From positions 109,966-173,965 of the forward strand of contig JAZKYY010000004.1 in NCBI GenBank assembly GCA_045612365.1: 64,000 nt of DNA. Direction: 5' to 3'. The notes beneath the pieces are model-generated. The model was given only the letters and a program-made list of their open reading frames with translations, did no database searches and was not told the DNA's origin. Positions 26,501 through 35,660 of this stretch are shown piece by piece. The translations under genes and the position numbers were made by a program. This DNA is from RGIG9608 sp045612365. Lineage in GTDB: Bacteria; Bacteroidota; Bacteroidia; Bacteroidales; Paludibacteraceae. Positions within the stretch are counted from its first letter, which is position 1. Each line of letters begins with the position of its first letter.

Positions 26501-28936
26501 TTAACGAATATTGGCAATACTTATAATGTCTGCAAACACACCAGCTGCTGTTACGCTTGCTCCAGCTCCATATCCCTTTATGATCATTGGATATTCGTGG
26601 TAGCGTTCGGTAGTAATCATGATAATATTGTTGCTTCCTTCTAGATCATAGAACGGATGATTTGATGCCACTTCTTGCAATCCTACTTCGCAAGAGCCTT
26701 CTTCCATTTTTGCGACAAAACGATATTTCATATTTTTCTCTTCCAACATTTGTCGCTTCTGCTCAAACTCATCATCCAAAGCAGGTATTCCTTTCCAGAA
26801 GTCGTCCAAAGAGCCTTCGAAGAAGTTGTTTGGAACAAATAAGTTTTTTATTACATCTTCTTGTTCAACTTTGTATCCAGCTTCGCGTGTGAGAATAACC
26901 AATTTACGGATAACATCTTTTCCGCTCAAGTCAATACGAGGATCAGGTTCAGAATAACGAGCTTCTTTTGCCATGGCAATGGCTTTGCTTAGAGGAATTT
27001 CTGTACTTATGGTATTGAAAATATAATTGAGTGTACCAGATAGAACTGCTTCCATTTTCAATATTCTATCACCTGAATTTATCAAATTATTAATAGTGTT
27101 AATAATTGGCAATCCTGCACCTACGTTAGTTTCGAACAAATATTTTACCCCATGTTTGAGTGCAATGTTTTTCAGATCTGCATAATTGTCATAGGCAGAT
27201 GACGCAGCTATTTTATTTGCAGCAACAACCGAGATGTTGTTTGACAACAAATCTTTATAAAGAGCGGCAATGTCAGCACTTGCAGTACAATCAACAAATA
27301 CAGAATTGAAAATATTCATTGAAAGAATTTCCGATTTTAATAATTCAGGAGAATTGTCTTTTCCTTCGCTATTCAAAAGTTCACGATAATTTTCTAAATC
27401 AATTCCTTCGCGCTTGAAAATAGCCTTTTTGAAATCTGCAATTCCAACAACGTTGAGCTTAAGCCGATTTTTTTGCATTAATAGGGGTTGCTGTTGTTTG
27501 ATTTGTTCTAGCAAACTTCCTCCAACAGTGCCAATTCCTGCAAGGAAAATGTTTAATTCTTGATATTCTGATAGGAAAAACGAATCATGAATAACATTCA
27601 ATGCTTTTCTTAATGACTTCAAATCGGTAACAAACGAAATGTTAGTTTCAGAAGCACCTTGAGCACAAGCAATTACGTTGATTCCATTTCGTCCAAGCGT
27701 ACCAAAAAGTTTGCCTGCAATGCCCGGAGTACGTTTCATGTTTTCTCCTACTATAGCTATAGTAGCCAAATCTTTTTCAGCAGATATTTTATTGATTTCG
27801 CCTTGCTTTATTTCATCAGAAAATTCGTCACACAATACAGTAACAGCCAAATCGGCATCTGCATTGCGAACTGCAAATGAAATAGTGTTTTCAGATGCTG
27901 CTTGAGAAACCAAAAAGACACTAATTCCATTTTTAGCTAAAGACTTGAAAATGCGATAATTTACACCAATAACGCCAACCATTCCAAGTCCTCTAACTGT
28001 GATAAGAGAAGTGTCGTTTATAGAAGAAATTCCTTTGATTGCCTTTGATGGTTCTCCAGTTCTTTCGTGAGAAATAAATGTTCCTGCTAGTTCTGGGCGG
28101 AAAGTGTTCTTTATGCAAATAGGAATATTTTTATGAAAAACAGGATAGATTGTTGGAGGATAGAGAACTTTTGCTCCAAAGTTGCAAAGTTCCATAGCTT
28201 CAACAAAACTTAATTTATCAATAACGTAAGCTGTATTGATAATTCTAGGATCAGCAGTCATAAAACCATCGACATCTGTCCATATTTCTAGCAAAGTGGC
28301 ATCTAAAGCTGACGCTAAAATTGCAGCTGTGTAATCAGAACCACCTCTTCCTAAATTGGTTTTGTTTCCAGATTTTGCGTCGGAAGAAATAAATCCTCCG
28401 CAAATAGTACATTTATTTGCTTTAGTAAAAGATTTTTTGATTAGTTCGTTTGTTGAATCAAAATCAACTACATGTTTTCCGAATTGTGGATTTGTTTTAA
28501 TAAATTCGGTAGAATCTTTCCATTCTGCATTATCAATAACATAACTGATAATTTTAGAAGAAATACGTTCACCATAGCTTACAATAGTATCGCTTATGCG
28601 GTCAGGACAATCTTTAATTAGAAAAACCCCTTTGTATATATTGCTCAGTTCTTCAAATAATGAGGTTACGTTTTGTTTGATTTCTGATTGTTTTTCAGCA
28701 GAAACTGTTTGATTAATAATATCGAAATGTCTAGATTGGATAACTTCTAGTTCATCTTTATACGTTTCTTTTCCCTTTGCTGCAAGATTGGAAATATTGT
28801 ATAGAGCATCAGTAATTCCACTCAATGCTGAAACAACAACAATAACATCCTCTTTTTGAGATTCAACAATTTTTTTTACGTTTAGAAGTGCGTTTGCGGA
28901 ACCTACGGATGTTCCGCCAAATTTCATTACTTTCAT
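26501..28936 (-). CDS. thrA: Bifunctional aspartate kinase/homoserine dehydrogenase I
   Basis: Catalyses the first and third steps from aspartate to threonine and methionine. The 811 residues start with the kinase domain (MKVMKFGGTSVGSANAL, then NLGRGGSDYTAAIL). Two ACT-like regulatory repeats follow (about 315-460: LITVRGLGMVGVIG and IAIVGENMKRTPGIAGKLF), which usually confer threonine inhibition. The C-terminal homoserine dehydrogenase begins LNIFLAGIGTVGGSLLEQI and includes VAANKIAASSAYDNY, FETNVGAGLPIINT and the GTLNYIFN signature. Length is standard. Confidence 0.96.
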   Translation of the reverse strand: MKVMKFGGTSVGSANALLNVKKIVESQKEDVIVVVSALSGITDALYNISNLAAKGKETYKDELEVIQSRHFDIINQTVSAEKQSEIKQNVTSLFEELSNIYKGVFLIKDCPDRISDTIVSYGERISSKIISYVIDNAEWKDSTEFIKTNPQFGKHVVDFDSTNELIKKSFTKANKCTICGGFISSDAKSGNKTNLGRGGSDYTAAILASALDATLLEIWTDVDGFMTADPRIINTAYVIDKLSFVEAMELCNFGAKVLYPPTIYPVFHKNIPICIKNTFRPELAGTFISHERTGEPSKAIKGISSINDTSLITVRGLGMVGVIGVNYRIFKSLAKNGISVFLVSQAASENTISFAVRNADADLAVTVLCDEFSDEIKQGEINKISAEKDLATIAIVGENMKRTPGIAGKLFGTLGRNGINVIACAQGASETNISFVTDLKSLRKALNVIHDSFFLSEYQELNIFLAGIGTVGGSLLEQIKQQQPLLMQKNRLKLNVVGIADFKKAIFKREGIDLENYRELLNSEGKDNSPELLKSEILSMNIFNSVFVDCTASADIAALYKDLLSNNISVVAANKIAASSAYDNYADLKNIALKHGVKYLFETNVGAGLPIINTINNLINSGDRILKMEAVLSGTLNYIFNTISTEIPLSKAIAMAKEARYSEPDPRIDLSGKDVIRKLVILTREAGYKVEQEDVIKNLFVPNNFFEGSLDDFWKGIPALDDEFEQKRQMLEEKNMKYRFVAKMEEGSCEVGLQEVASNHPFYDLEGSNNIIMITTERYHEYPMIIKGYGAGASVTAAGVFADIISIANIR

Positions 28937-29094
28937 TATGATGTATAAATTAAAAAAATCTTTTTCTTAAAGTCTTTCAAAAAGAGTTTTATTAATCATT
29001 TATTTTTCAATAAAATAACATGATAATAAAATCCTTTTTTACCAACTGCAATATTAGTAAAAAAAAAGGATATAGAATGTTTTGTAATGAAGTT

Positions 29095-29124
29095 AAAAAA
29101 GGGAAGTATAGAATCTTCTCTTTT
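29095..29124 (-). terminator. Terminator after the DUF4292 gene
   Basis: On the minus strand AAAAGAGAAG pairs with CTTCCCTTTTTT with one G-U pair. The T-run follows directly. It is partly symmetric and could act in both directions. Confidence 0.5.
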
Positions 29125-29129
29125 GGATG

Positions 29130-29939
29130 TTATTTTTTGAAGAAATCATTGAGAGAAACTCGAGTGTAACGGTCGAGTTGAGTAGGTTTTTCATTTAATG
29201 ATTTGTCAAAAATAGGTTTTTGTAAATCCATTTCAATTTCTGCTGAAAAGCTATTGAAAATATCCATTGATATGCTGATTTTTTCTGGGAAAGGATTTTT
29301 GTTAGAATAATTTCCTGAATAGTTTGCTGACAATGAGTTGCCTTTTAGATATTGAGACATTTTTATGTTATCAATTAATAATTCAGGGGAAACTTTTATG
29401 TCTTGCTGAATGCGTCCATCTGCAGATTGTGAAGCTAATACAAATCCATTTTGAGTGCTGAGAGAAAAAATTGAATTAAAAGTAGTTGATTCAAGTTTTC
29501 TTCCTAAAACGAAGAGTTTTCGAGAGAATAAATCTTCAAGGTTCTTATATTGTAAAGGGATTTTGGTGGTTTGTTCAATGTATTCATACGTTGCTTCAAA
29601 GTATTTTCGATTCATTTTATCAAAAAATCTAAATTTTTCAGGAAAAAACTCTATTCTGAACATTTCGAAGCCAGGAAGCGGTTGAAGCGAGATGAAGATA
29701 AAACTATCGGTTTGGATTTTTATACCCCCTGATAGGTAATTTTCTTGCTGATTGATTTTTGCTCTAATAGATATCTTTTTTATGTCAACTGAATTATAAT
29801 GGGGTTCATTTTTTTGTATTTCCTGACAAAAAGAGTTGATTGAGGTCTGTTGAGGATAAGTTGTTGGAGTAATAGCAGTTTGTTTTACTTTACAACTTGT
29901 AAGAAAAGCTAGAAGAGTAAAGAAGAAAATTTTTTTCAT
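29130..29939 (-). CDS. DUF4292 lipoprotein, LolA/LolB-like
   Basis: 269 residues with a short lipoprotein signal (MKKIFFFTLLAFLTSC). The mature part has alternating amphipathic beta segments typical of the DUF4292 family, which is structurally related to LolA/LolB lipoprotein carriers (family knowledge): ISIRAKINQQENYLSGGIKIQTDSFIFISLQPLPGFEMFRIEFFPEK and SISMDIFNSFSAEIEMD. An outer-membrane biogenesis role is an inference. It is monocistronic with its own -7 box and terminator. Confidence 0.78.
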   Translation of the reverse strand: MKKIFFFTLLAFLTSCKVKQTAITPTTYPQQTSINSFCQEIQKNEPHYNSVDIKKISIRAKINQQENYLSGGIKIQTDSFIFISLQPLPGFEMFRIEFFPEKFRFFDKMNRKYFEATYEYIEQTTKIPLQYKNLEDLFSRKLFVLGRKLESTTFNSIFSLSTQNGFVLASQSADGRIQQDIKVSPELLIDNIKMSQYLKGNSLSANYSGNYSNKNPFPEKISISMDIFNSFSAEIEMDLQKPIFDKSLNEKPTQLDRYTRVSLNDFFKK

Positions 29940-29959
29940 TATGAATATAATTTATTAGG

Positions 29960-29967
29960 CAAAAGTA
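29960..29967 (-). promoter_or_regulatory. Promoter -7 box for the DUF4292 gene
   Basis: TACTTTTG on the minus strand, 20 bases upstream of the ATG. It abuts the gapA terminator. Confidence 0.55.
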
Positions 29968-29970
29968 CAT

Positions 29971-30004
29971 AAAAAAAACAAGTTGTGACTGTTGCCACAA
30001 CCTG
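29971..30004 (-). terminator. Terminator after gapA
   Basis: On the minus strand AGGTTGTG, an 8-base loop and CACAACTTGTTTTTTTT form an 8-bp stem and T-run. Confidence 0.75.
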
Positions 30005-30030
30005 TCCTTATTATTATTCTGAATAAATTC

Positions 30031-31029
30031 TTATTTAGAAATAACGCGAGCCATTTCCAACACTTTGTTAGAATAACCCCATTCGTTGTCGTACCAAGAA
30101 ACAACTTTAACGAAAGTAGGATCCAATTGAATACCAGCTTTAGCGTCGAAGATAGAAGTACGAGCATCGTTACGGAAGTCTGTAGAAACAACAGCTTCTT
30201 CAGTGTAACCAAGAATACCTTTCATTTCGCCTTCTGCAGCTTCTTTCATTGCAGCACAGATTTCTGCATAAGTAGCTTCTTTGTTCAATTCTACTGTCAA
30301 GTCAACAACAGAAACGTCAGAAGTAGGAACACGCATTGACATACCAGTCAATTTTCCATTCAATTCAGGAAGAACAACACCTACAGCTTTAGCAGCACCT
30401 GTTGAAGAAGGAATAATGTTTTCCAAAATTCCACGACCACCACGCCAGTCTTTTTTAGAAGGACCGTCAACTGTTTTTTGAGTTGCAGTTGCAGCATGAA
30501 CAGTTGTCATCAAACCACGTTTGATACCAAATTTGTCGTTCAAAACTTTAGAAATTGGAGCCAAACAGTTAGTTGTACAAGAAGCATTAGAAATGATATC
30601 TTGTCCAGCATAAGTATTGTCATTAACACCATAAACAAACATAGGAGTTTTGTCTTTTGCAGGAGCAGACATAATTACTTTTTTAGCACCAGCTTGGATG
30701 TGTTTGCGAGCTGTTTCGTCAGTCAAGAAGAAACCTGTTGATTCAACAACTACGTCAGCACCAACTTCGTCCCATTTCAAATTAGCAGGATCCATTTCAG
30801 CTGTCAAACGGATTTTGTTTCCGTTTACAATCATGTAGTTACCTTCAACTTGAATGTCGCCAGTAAATTGACCATGAACAGAGTCATAACGCAACATATA
30901 AGCTAAATAATCTGCATCCAAAAGGTCGTTAATACCAACAACTTGAATGTCATCACCAAAGTTTTCCACTGCAGCGCGGAATACCATACGGCCAATACGG
31001 CCAAATCCATTAATACCTAATTTAATCAT
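30031..31029 (-). CDS. gapA: Glyceraldehyde-3-phosphate dehydrogenase, type I
   Basis: Glycolytic enzyme of 332 residues. It has the NAD-binding GINGFGRIGRMVFRAA at the N-terminus and the catalytic-cysteine signature SNASCTTNCLAP. The partner His lies in RGLMTTVHAATATQKTVDGPSKKDWRGGRG. The C-terminal WYDNEWGYSNKVLEM is canonical. Codon use is strongly biased to a small set (for example GTA/GTT, CGT), as expected for a highly expressed gene. It has its own promoter and terminator. Confidence 0.97.
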   Translation of the reverse strand: MIKLGINGFGRIGRMVFRAAVENFGDDIQVVGINDLLDADYLAYMLRYDSVHGQFTGDIQVEGNYMIVNGNKIRLTAEMDPANLKWDEVGADVVVESTGFFLTDETARKHIQAGAKKVIMSAPAKDKTPMFVYGVNDNTYAGQDIISNASCTTNCLAPISKVLNDKFGIKRGLMTTVHAATATQKTVDGPSKKDWRGGRGILENIIPSSTGAAKAVGVVLPELNGKLTGMSMRVPTSDVSVVDLTVELNKEATYAEICAAMKEAAEGEMKGILGYTEEAVVSTDFRNDARTSIFDAKAGIQLDPTFVKVVSWYDNEWGYSNKVLEMARVISK

Positions 31030-31070
31030 TTTGATAAGTTATTTAAAATATGTTCTTCAAAAAATCTTTG

Positions 31071-31078
31071 CAAAATTA
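31071..31078 (-). promoter_or_regulatory. Promoter -7 box for gapA
   Basis: TAATTTTG on the minus strand, 41 bases upstream of the gapA ATG. Confidence 0.5.
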
Positions 31079-31127
31079 CTATATTTAATTTTTCGTTGCA
31101 AGTAAAAAAGCTCTAAACTTTTCTTTA

Positions 31128-33209
31128 TTAAAATATGATAGATCTGTTGTCTTTTATTTCTGCTTTTTGTTTCAAAGCTTCAATAGACATGTATGGAATC
31201 ATATATGTATTTTGACTATTTATCATCATTTTTGTTTCGGCAACACTTTGGTTGGGATTTGGTTCGAAACTACTTAAGTTTTTAAAGATAAATACTCCTG
31301 AATTTCCTTTTACAATTCCTCCTTTTTCTGCTGTTGCAACTGCAAAAAGTTTAGGTTCCATTCCTACTTTAGGAAGAGTTTGCATTTCGAATGTAATATT
31401 TTTCAAAGTGTCCGCTTGCATACCTTCTGCAATTAGATTGTCCATTGTTTTGGTACCAATTTTCTCTACAATGAAATCTCCCTTCTTTTCGTTTAAAAGA
31501 GTGTTTTTAATGATATCTTTTACTTCTTCTAGTGATTTATAATCATCTTTATTGATGTTGTAAACTGCAGCAACAATGAATTTGTCATCGCATTCAAATA
31601 CATCAGAAATAGCTCCATTTTCTTGATCAAATGCCCAACGGACAACTTGTCGTGAGTTTTTTATAGTTCCTATTTTTGAAGAATTGATGTTCGCAGCGAA
31701 AGAAGGGAATAATTTTAATCCTTGTTTATTTGCATTTGTGCGAAGTGAGTCGATATTTTTATTGTTTGCAGCAAATTGTTTTGCTTCGGCAAAAATTTCT
31801 GCTTGAGTACGTGAACTAGCAATTACTTCTCTTTCTATGATGGCCAGTTTCACTTTTTTTACTTTTGCACTTAATTCAGTAACTTGGAAAATCTGAATTC
31901 CCATGCCAGCTTCTTCTGAGAAAATATCATCTTTCTTTGCGTTGAAAACTTTATCTGCAATAGCTTCTTCCAAGTCAGATTCTTTAACCCATCCAATTTC
32001 TCCGCCATTTTCTGCTGTTTGTGGAATTCTTGAATAAGTCTTTGCCAAAGTAGCGAAGTCTGCTCCATTTTTCAAAGCTTGAAATAAACTATCTGCTAAA
32101 GTTTGAGTACGTTCCTTACTTTCCTCAGCAACGTAGATGTGGCGAACTTTTACAGAATCAGGAGCCAAAATAGTATTGTCTATAATTTTTGCGATTTTGT
32201 AACTATTGTTAGAAAAGTAAGGTCCATAAACTTCTCCATTTGAATTTGTAAAAGCAAATGAGCGTAATTCCATAGGAACCTCTTTTTCTGACATTGCAGC
32301 ATAATTATAACGATTATCAGAGTTTGAATTTACAAAAGAAGCAATTTCTGTTGTTGTTTTAAATTCAGAAATTAACCCAGAAATCCAAGATTCAACAGTT
32401 TCGTAATCACTTTTTTGAGGTGCAATATCAAAAACTACATAATCAATGTTACATGTAGCTAAATCTTTTTTATATTGTTTTTTATTCTTATTGTAATAAG
32501 ATTTAATTTCCTTGTCTGAAATCTGAATTGCCGAATCAGGTATTGCAGAATATGGTTCTACTGCATACAATACATCAACCATATTCTTGTTATACTCAAT
32601 AGTTTGCTTAGCATCTAATGAGTTTGCAACCATTATTCTAGACAAAAGCACAGAATATTTTTCTTCTAATGCGTTGTTTTTTACAGCATTTTCCCAAAAA
32701 GACCAATATGATTTAATTTCTTCAGACATATTTGCTTCAGGATCATCCAAAAGGGAAATAAATTGCTCTAGAATTTGAGGGTCAAATGTGCCTTCTTGAT
32801 TGAAAAATACTTTTCGAGCCTGAATCATTGGGTGAATATTGTTTCCCAAAACGAATTCATATAATTCTTTATTGGTAATGGTCATTCCAATATTTTCTGC
32901 CTCTGCAGTTAAAATTTCTTTTCTAATGGTGTTTTCCCAAACTTGTTGACGAATTTGTTCGGTTGTTTCTTCGTTCATATTACTTTCGCCAATCTCAATC
33001 TTATAGACGTTAGTAAACTGATCAATGGCCGCCATAAAATCTTCTATTTTTATGTTCTCTCCATTGACAACGGCAACTTTATTCTTTCTTTGATTAAAAA
33101 AAGTTGAACCAGAATTCAAAAAATCACCTAATAGGAACGCTAATAATGCTAAACCTACAATAACTAAAAGGAAAACTCCTTTACTTCTAATTTTTTCTAA
33201 TGTAGCCAT
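31128..33209 (-). CDS. PpiD/SurA-type membrane-anchored peptidylprolyl isomerase
   Basis: Periplasmic folding factor of 693 residues. One N-terminal membrane helix (GVFLLVIVGLALLAFLLGDF, residues ~11-30) anchors it. A SurA-N-like chaperone region follows (VAVVNGENIKIEDFMAAIDQF, IRQQVWENTIRKEIL). A parvulin domain covers about 345-450 (VKVRHIYVAEESKERTQTLADSLFQALKNGADFATLAKTYS split by loops, then GGEIGWVKESDL). A second parvulin-like or C-terminal chaperone part completes it. It is a single gene between gapA and the arginine decarboxylase. A variant -7 box (TACATTCG) lies upstream. Confidence 0.88.
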   Translation of the reverse strand: MATLEKIRSKGVFLLVIVGLALLAFLLGDFLNSGSTFFNQRKNKVAVVNGENIKIEDFMAAIDQFTNVYKIEIGESNMNEETTEQIRQQVWENTIRKEILTAEAENIGMTITNKELYEFVLGNNIHPMIQARKVFFNQEGTFDPQILEQFISLLDDPEANMSEEIKSYWSFWENAVKNNALEEKYSVLLSRIMVANSLDAKQTIEYNKNMVDVLYAVEPYSAIPDSAIQISDKEIKSYYNKNKKQYKKDLATCNIDYVVFDIAPQKSDYETVESWISGLISEFKTTTEIASFVNSNSDNRYNYAAMSEKEVPMELRSFAFTNSNGEVYGPYFSNNSYKIAKIIDNTILAPDSVKVRHIYVAEESKERTQTLADSLFQALKNGADFATLAKTYSRIPQTAENGGEIGWVKESDLEEAIADKVFNAKKDDIFSEEAGMGIQIFQVTELSAKVKKVKLAIIEREVIASSRTQAEIFAEAKQFAANNKNIDSLRTNANKQGLKLFPSFAANINSSKIGTIKNSRQVVRWAFDQENGAISDVFECDDKFIVAAVYNINKDDYKSLEEVKDIIKNTLLNEKKGDFIVEKIGTKTMDNLIAEGMQADTLKNITFEMQTLPKVGMEPKLFAVATAEKGGIVKGNSGVFIFKNLSSFEPNPNQSVAETKMMINSQNTYMIPYMSIEALKQKAEIKDNRSIIF

Positions 33210-33375
33210 TTACGTTGAATTTTATGCTAATTATTTCAATTAATTATTAAACAAATTTTGCGGCACGAATGTACAAAAAAAAGTAGAAATCACAACAAAT
33301 TGTTTGTTTTTCAAAATGTGATTTAGAATTATTCTTTTTTTTGCTAAGGCAAATTCTTTTTGTTTGCTGCAAAAT

Positions 33376-34770
33376 TTAGTATCCTAAAATTTTTAGCATT
33401 GATTTGTAGCTTTGTTCTTTTGCAAAAAGTTTTGTGGTGTATTCGCCATTCTCGTCTTTGTCTACAATTACTAGTTTAGGCCCTGGGATTAAGCAATGTT
33501 GGATTCCTCCAAATCCACTAAGAGCTTCTTGGTAGGCTCCCATGTGAAAAAATCCAATGTATTGATTGCCTTCAATCTGTTTTATTTTTGGCAAGAAGAC
33601 AGCATTTGAATGGGCGTCAGCATTGTAGAAATCTTCACTATCACATGTTAATCCTCCAAGGTGAACTCGCTCGTATTCTGTGTCCCAATTATTTATTGCA
33701 AGTAGTACGTATCGCTGATTTATAGCCCAAGTGTCGGGTAGTGTGGTCATAAATGAACTGTCAATCATATTCCACAATTCTCTATCATTTTGTTGTTTTT
33801 GATTGATAATTGAATAGAGCATTGCTCCGCTTTCTCCTACTGTGAATGACCCAAATTCAGTAAAGATATTTGGTTCGGGAACATTGTTTTGCTTGCAGAT
33901 GTTTTTTATTTGTGCTACAATTTCTTCTGCCATATATTCATAATCATATTCAAAGTCAAGGTAGTTTTGAATAGGAAAACCTCCTCCTATATTTAGGCAG
34001 TCTAAGTCGGGACAAATTTGTTTTAGTTCGCAATAGAGAGATACAGCTTTGTTTAATTCGTTCCAATAATACAAGGTGTCTTTAATCCCTGTATTAATGA
34101 AGAAATGTAGCATTTTAAGCTTTACATTTGGATTATTTTGAATCTTACTTTTGTAGTAATTAATGATATTATTTTGGCGAATTCCTAATCTAGAAGTGTA
34201 GAAAGTAAATTTAGGTTCTTCTTCAGAAGCAATTCTAATGCCAATATTAAATTTAAGATTGCTGTCAGATAATAGTTGATCTAACTCAAAAATATTATCA
34301 AGAATAGGAATTACATTTGTGAAACCTGATCTGATTAAGTTGTGTATATTTTCGATGTATTGAGGTCGTTTGAATCCGTTACAAATAATAAATCTGTCTT
34401 TTTTAAGTTGGCCAGATTCGTGCAAAGATTCTAGGATGTTAATGTCGAAAGCTGATGAGATTTCTATTTCAACTTCATTTTTTAATACTTCCTCCATGAT
34501 GAAAGAGAAGTGTGAACTTTTGGTGCAATATGAATAATGATAATCTGCATTGTAATCAACTTTTGCCATTGCAACATTAAACATCCTTCTTGCACGTTGG
34601 ATATTTTGACCTATTTTAGGTAGATATGTGATTCGTAATGGAGTTCCGTATTGTTTGATGATGTCCATTAAAGGAATGTTAAACCAATTTAATTCATTTT
34701 CTTTGACAGAAAACTCTTCGTTTGGAAATTCAAACGTTTGTTCAATGAGGTCGACATACTTGTTTTTCAT
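33376..34770 (-). CDS. speA: Arginine decarboxylase-like PLP enzyme (alanine racemase fold)
   Basis: Fold-III PLP decarboxylase of 464 residues. The Schiff-base Lys is in YHYSYCTKSSHF (~residue 83). The phosphate-binding glycines are CLNIGGGFPI, and FTEFGSFTVGESGAM and GLTCDSEDFY supply the active-site Cys/Asp region. It matches the medium-length Bacteroidota/flavobacterial proteins annotated as arginine decarboxylase, which are shorter than the ~630-residue E. coli SpeA. Diaminopimelate or carboxynorspermidine decarboxylase remain alternatives. It is monocistronic with its own promoter. No other polyamine gene is adjacent. Confidence 0.8.
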   Translation of the reverse strand: MKNKYVDLIEQTFEFPNEEFSVKENELNWFNIPLMDIIKQYGTPLRITYLPKIGQNIQRARRMFNVAMAKVDYNADYHYSYCTKSSHFSFIMEEVLKNEVEIEISSAFDINILESLHESGQLKKDRFIICNGFKRPQYIENIHNLIRSGFTNVIPILDNIFELDQLLSDSNLKFNIGIRIASEEEPKFTFYTSRLGIRQNNIINYYKSKIQNNPNVKLKMLHFFINTGIKDTLYYWNELNKAVSLYCELKQICPDLDCLNIGGGFPIQNYLDFEYDYEYMAEEIVAQIKNICKQNNVPEPNIFTEFGSFTVGESGAMLYSIINQKQQNDRELWNMIDSSFMTTLPDTWAINQRYVLLAINNWDTEYERVHLGGLTCDSEDFYNADAHSNAVFLPKIKQIEGNQYIGFFHMGAYQEALSGFGGIQHCLIPGPKLVIVDKDENGEYTTKLFAKEQSYKSMLKILGY

Positions 34771-34849
34771 TTTTCTTATTAATTTAAGTTAATTACATTT
34801 TTCATTTTTCTTCAAAGTAATGAAGTTAGATTGTTGTTTTGTTTTGCTG

Positions 34850-34857
34850 CAAAGATA
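34850..34857 (-). promoter_or_regulatory. Promoter -7 box for the arginine decarboxylase gene
   Basis: TATCTTTG on the minus strand, about 80 bases upstream of the ATG, giving a leader of roughly 70 nt. Confidence 0.5.
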
Positions 34858-34868
34858 AAAAAATGTAT

Positions 34869-34905
34869 AAAACAGTCCAACAAATCTTGTTTATTAGACT
34901 GTTTT
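34869..34905. terminator. Terminator after rfbC
   Basis: AAAACAGTC and GACTGTTTT form a perfect 9-bp stem with A/T-runs on both sides. Confidence 0.65.
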
Positions 34906-34927
34906 GTAAAAGATATATGTGTTTTTG

Positions 34928-35479
34928 TTAAAAAGGAGACGAAAAAGATTTAAATATTTGGCCGTTTTTGTCTTTTTCTGAAAGAATGATGTTTTTTGTC
35001 GGAATTTTCCAATTTATATTTAATATGTCGTCATTCCAGAGTATAGAGCCTTCGCTCTCTTTGTTGTAAAAGTTGTCACATTTGTATTGAAAAATAGCTT
35101 CGTTGCTTAATACAGAGAATCCGTGAGCAAAACCGCGAGGGATGAATAATTGTAATTTGTTCTCTTCGGTTAGCTCTACTGCGACGTGTTTTCCGTATGT
35201 TGGAGAATCTTTTCGGATATCTACTGCAATATCAAGAACGGCTCCCTTTATTACTCTAACTAACTTGCTTTGAGTAAATGGTGGTTTTTGAAAATGCAAA
35301 CCTCTTACAACTCCATAGGAAGATTTTGATTCATTGTCTTGAACAAATATTGTTTTGCAAACTTTTTCTTCGAATTCTCGTTGAGAAAAAGATTCAAAAA
35401 AATACCCTCTCTCGTCGTTGAAAATTTGAGGTTTTAGAATAAAAACACCTTCAATGTCGGTTTTTATTGTTTGCATCAT
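34928..35479 (-). CDS. rfbC: dTDP-4-dehydrorhamnose 3,5-epimerase
   Basis: Cupin-fold enzyme of dTDP-L-rhamnose synthesis. The 183 residues contain GVFILKPQIFNDERGYFFESF, FVQDNESKSSYGVVRGLHFQ (catalytic His), VRVIKGAVLDIAVDIRKDSPTYGK and FIPRGFAHGFSVLS, with the conserved catalytic Asp/His/Tyr set. Two ATGs are adjacent (35479 and 35476) and either may be used. It stands alone here, without rfbA, rfbB or rfbD. A variant -7 box (TATCTTCG, about 35493-35500) lies upstream. Confidence 0.95.
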   Translation of the reverse strand: MMQTIKTDIEGVFILKPQIFNDERGYFFESFSQREFEEKVCKTIFVQDNESKSSYGVVRGLHFQKPPFTQSKLVRVIKGAVLDIAVDIRKDSPTYGKHVAVELTEENKLQLFIPRGFAHGFSVLSNEAIFQYKCDNFYNKESEGSILWNDDILNINWKIPTKNIILSEKDKNGQIFKSFSSPF

Positions 35480-35627
35480 TTTTTTTCTTTCTTGCGAAGA
35501 TACGAAAAAAGAAATTATAAAATTGTATTCTTTTTTTTATTTGTAGAATGAATTTTTGCGAATATGGCGTTTATGTTAAAATTATGTAAATTAATGGTTG
35601 ATTTATCTCTATTTTATAAAAAGAATT

Positions 35628-35635
35628 TATTTTTG
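35628..35635 (+). promoter_or_regulatory. Promoter -7 box for rprX-rprY
   Basis: TATTTTTG, 25 bases upstream of the rprX ATG. Confidence 0.5.
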
Positions 35636-35660
35636 CGTTTATATAATGTTAAATTAATAT

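Noticed and set aside
28959..28985. TCTTTTT/AAAAAGA stem with T-run in the thrA leader, as an attenuator
   Set aside because: The stem is almost entirely A/T and would be weak. No leader peptide rich in Thr, Ile or Met is seen, so it is probably composition.
29031..29071. ATCCTTTTTTTAC/GTAAAAAAAAGGAT inverted repeat as a terminator
   Set aside because: The stem is mostly poly-A/T, and the T-run is inside the stem rather than after it. A better terminator lies at 29095-29124.
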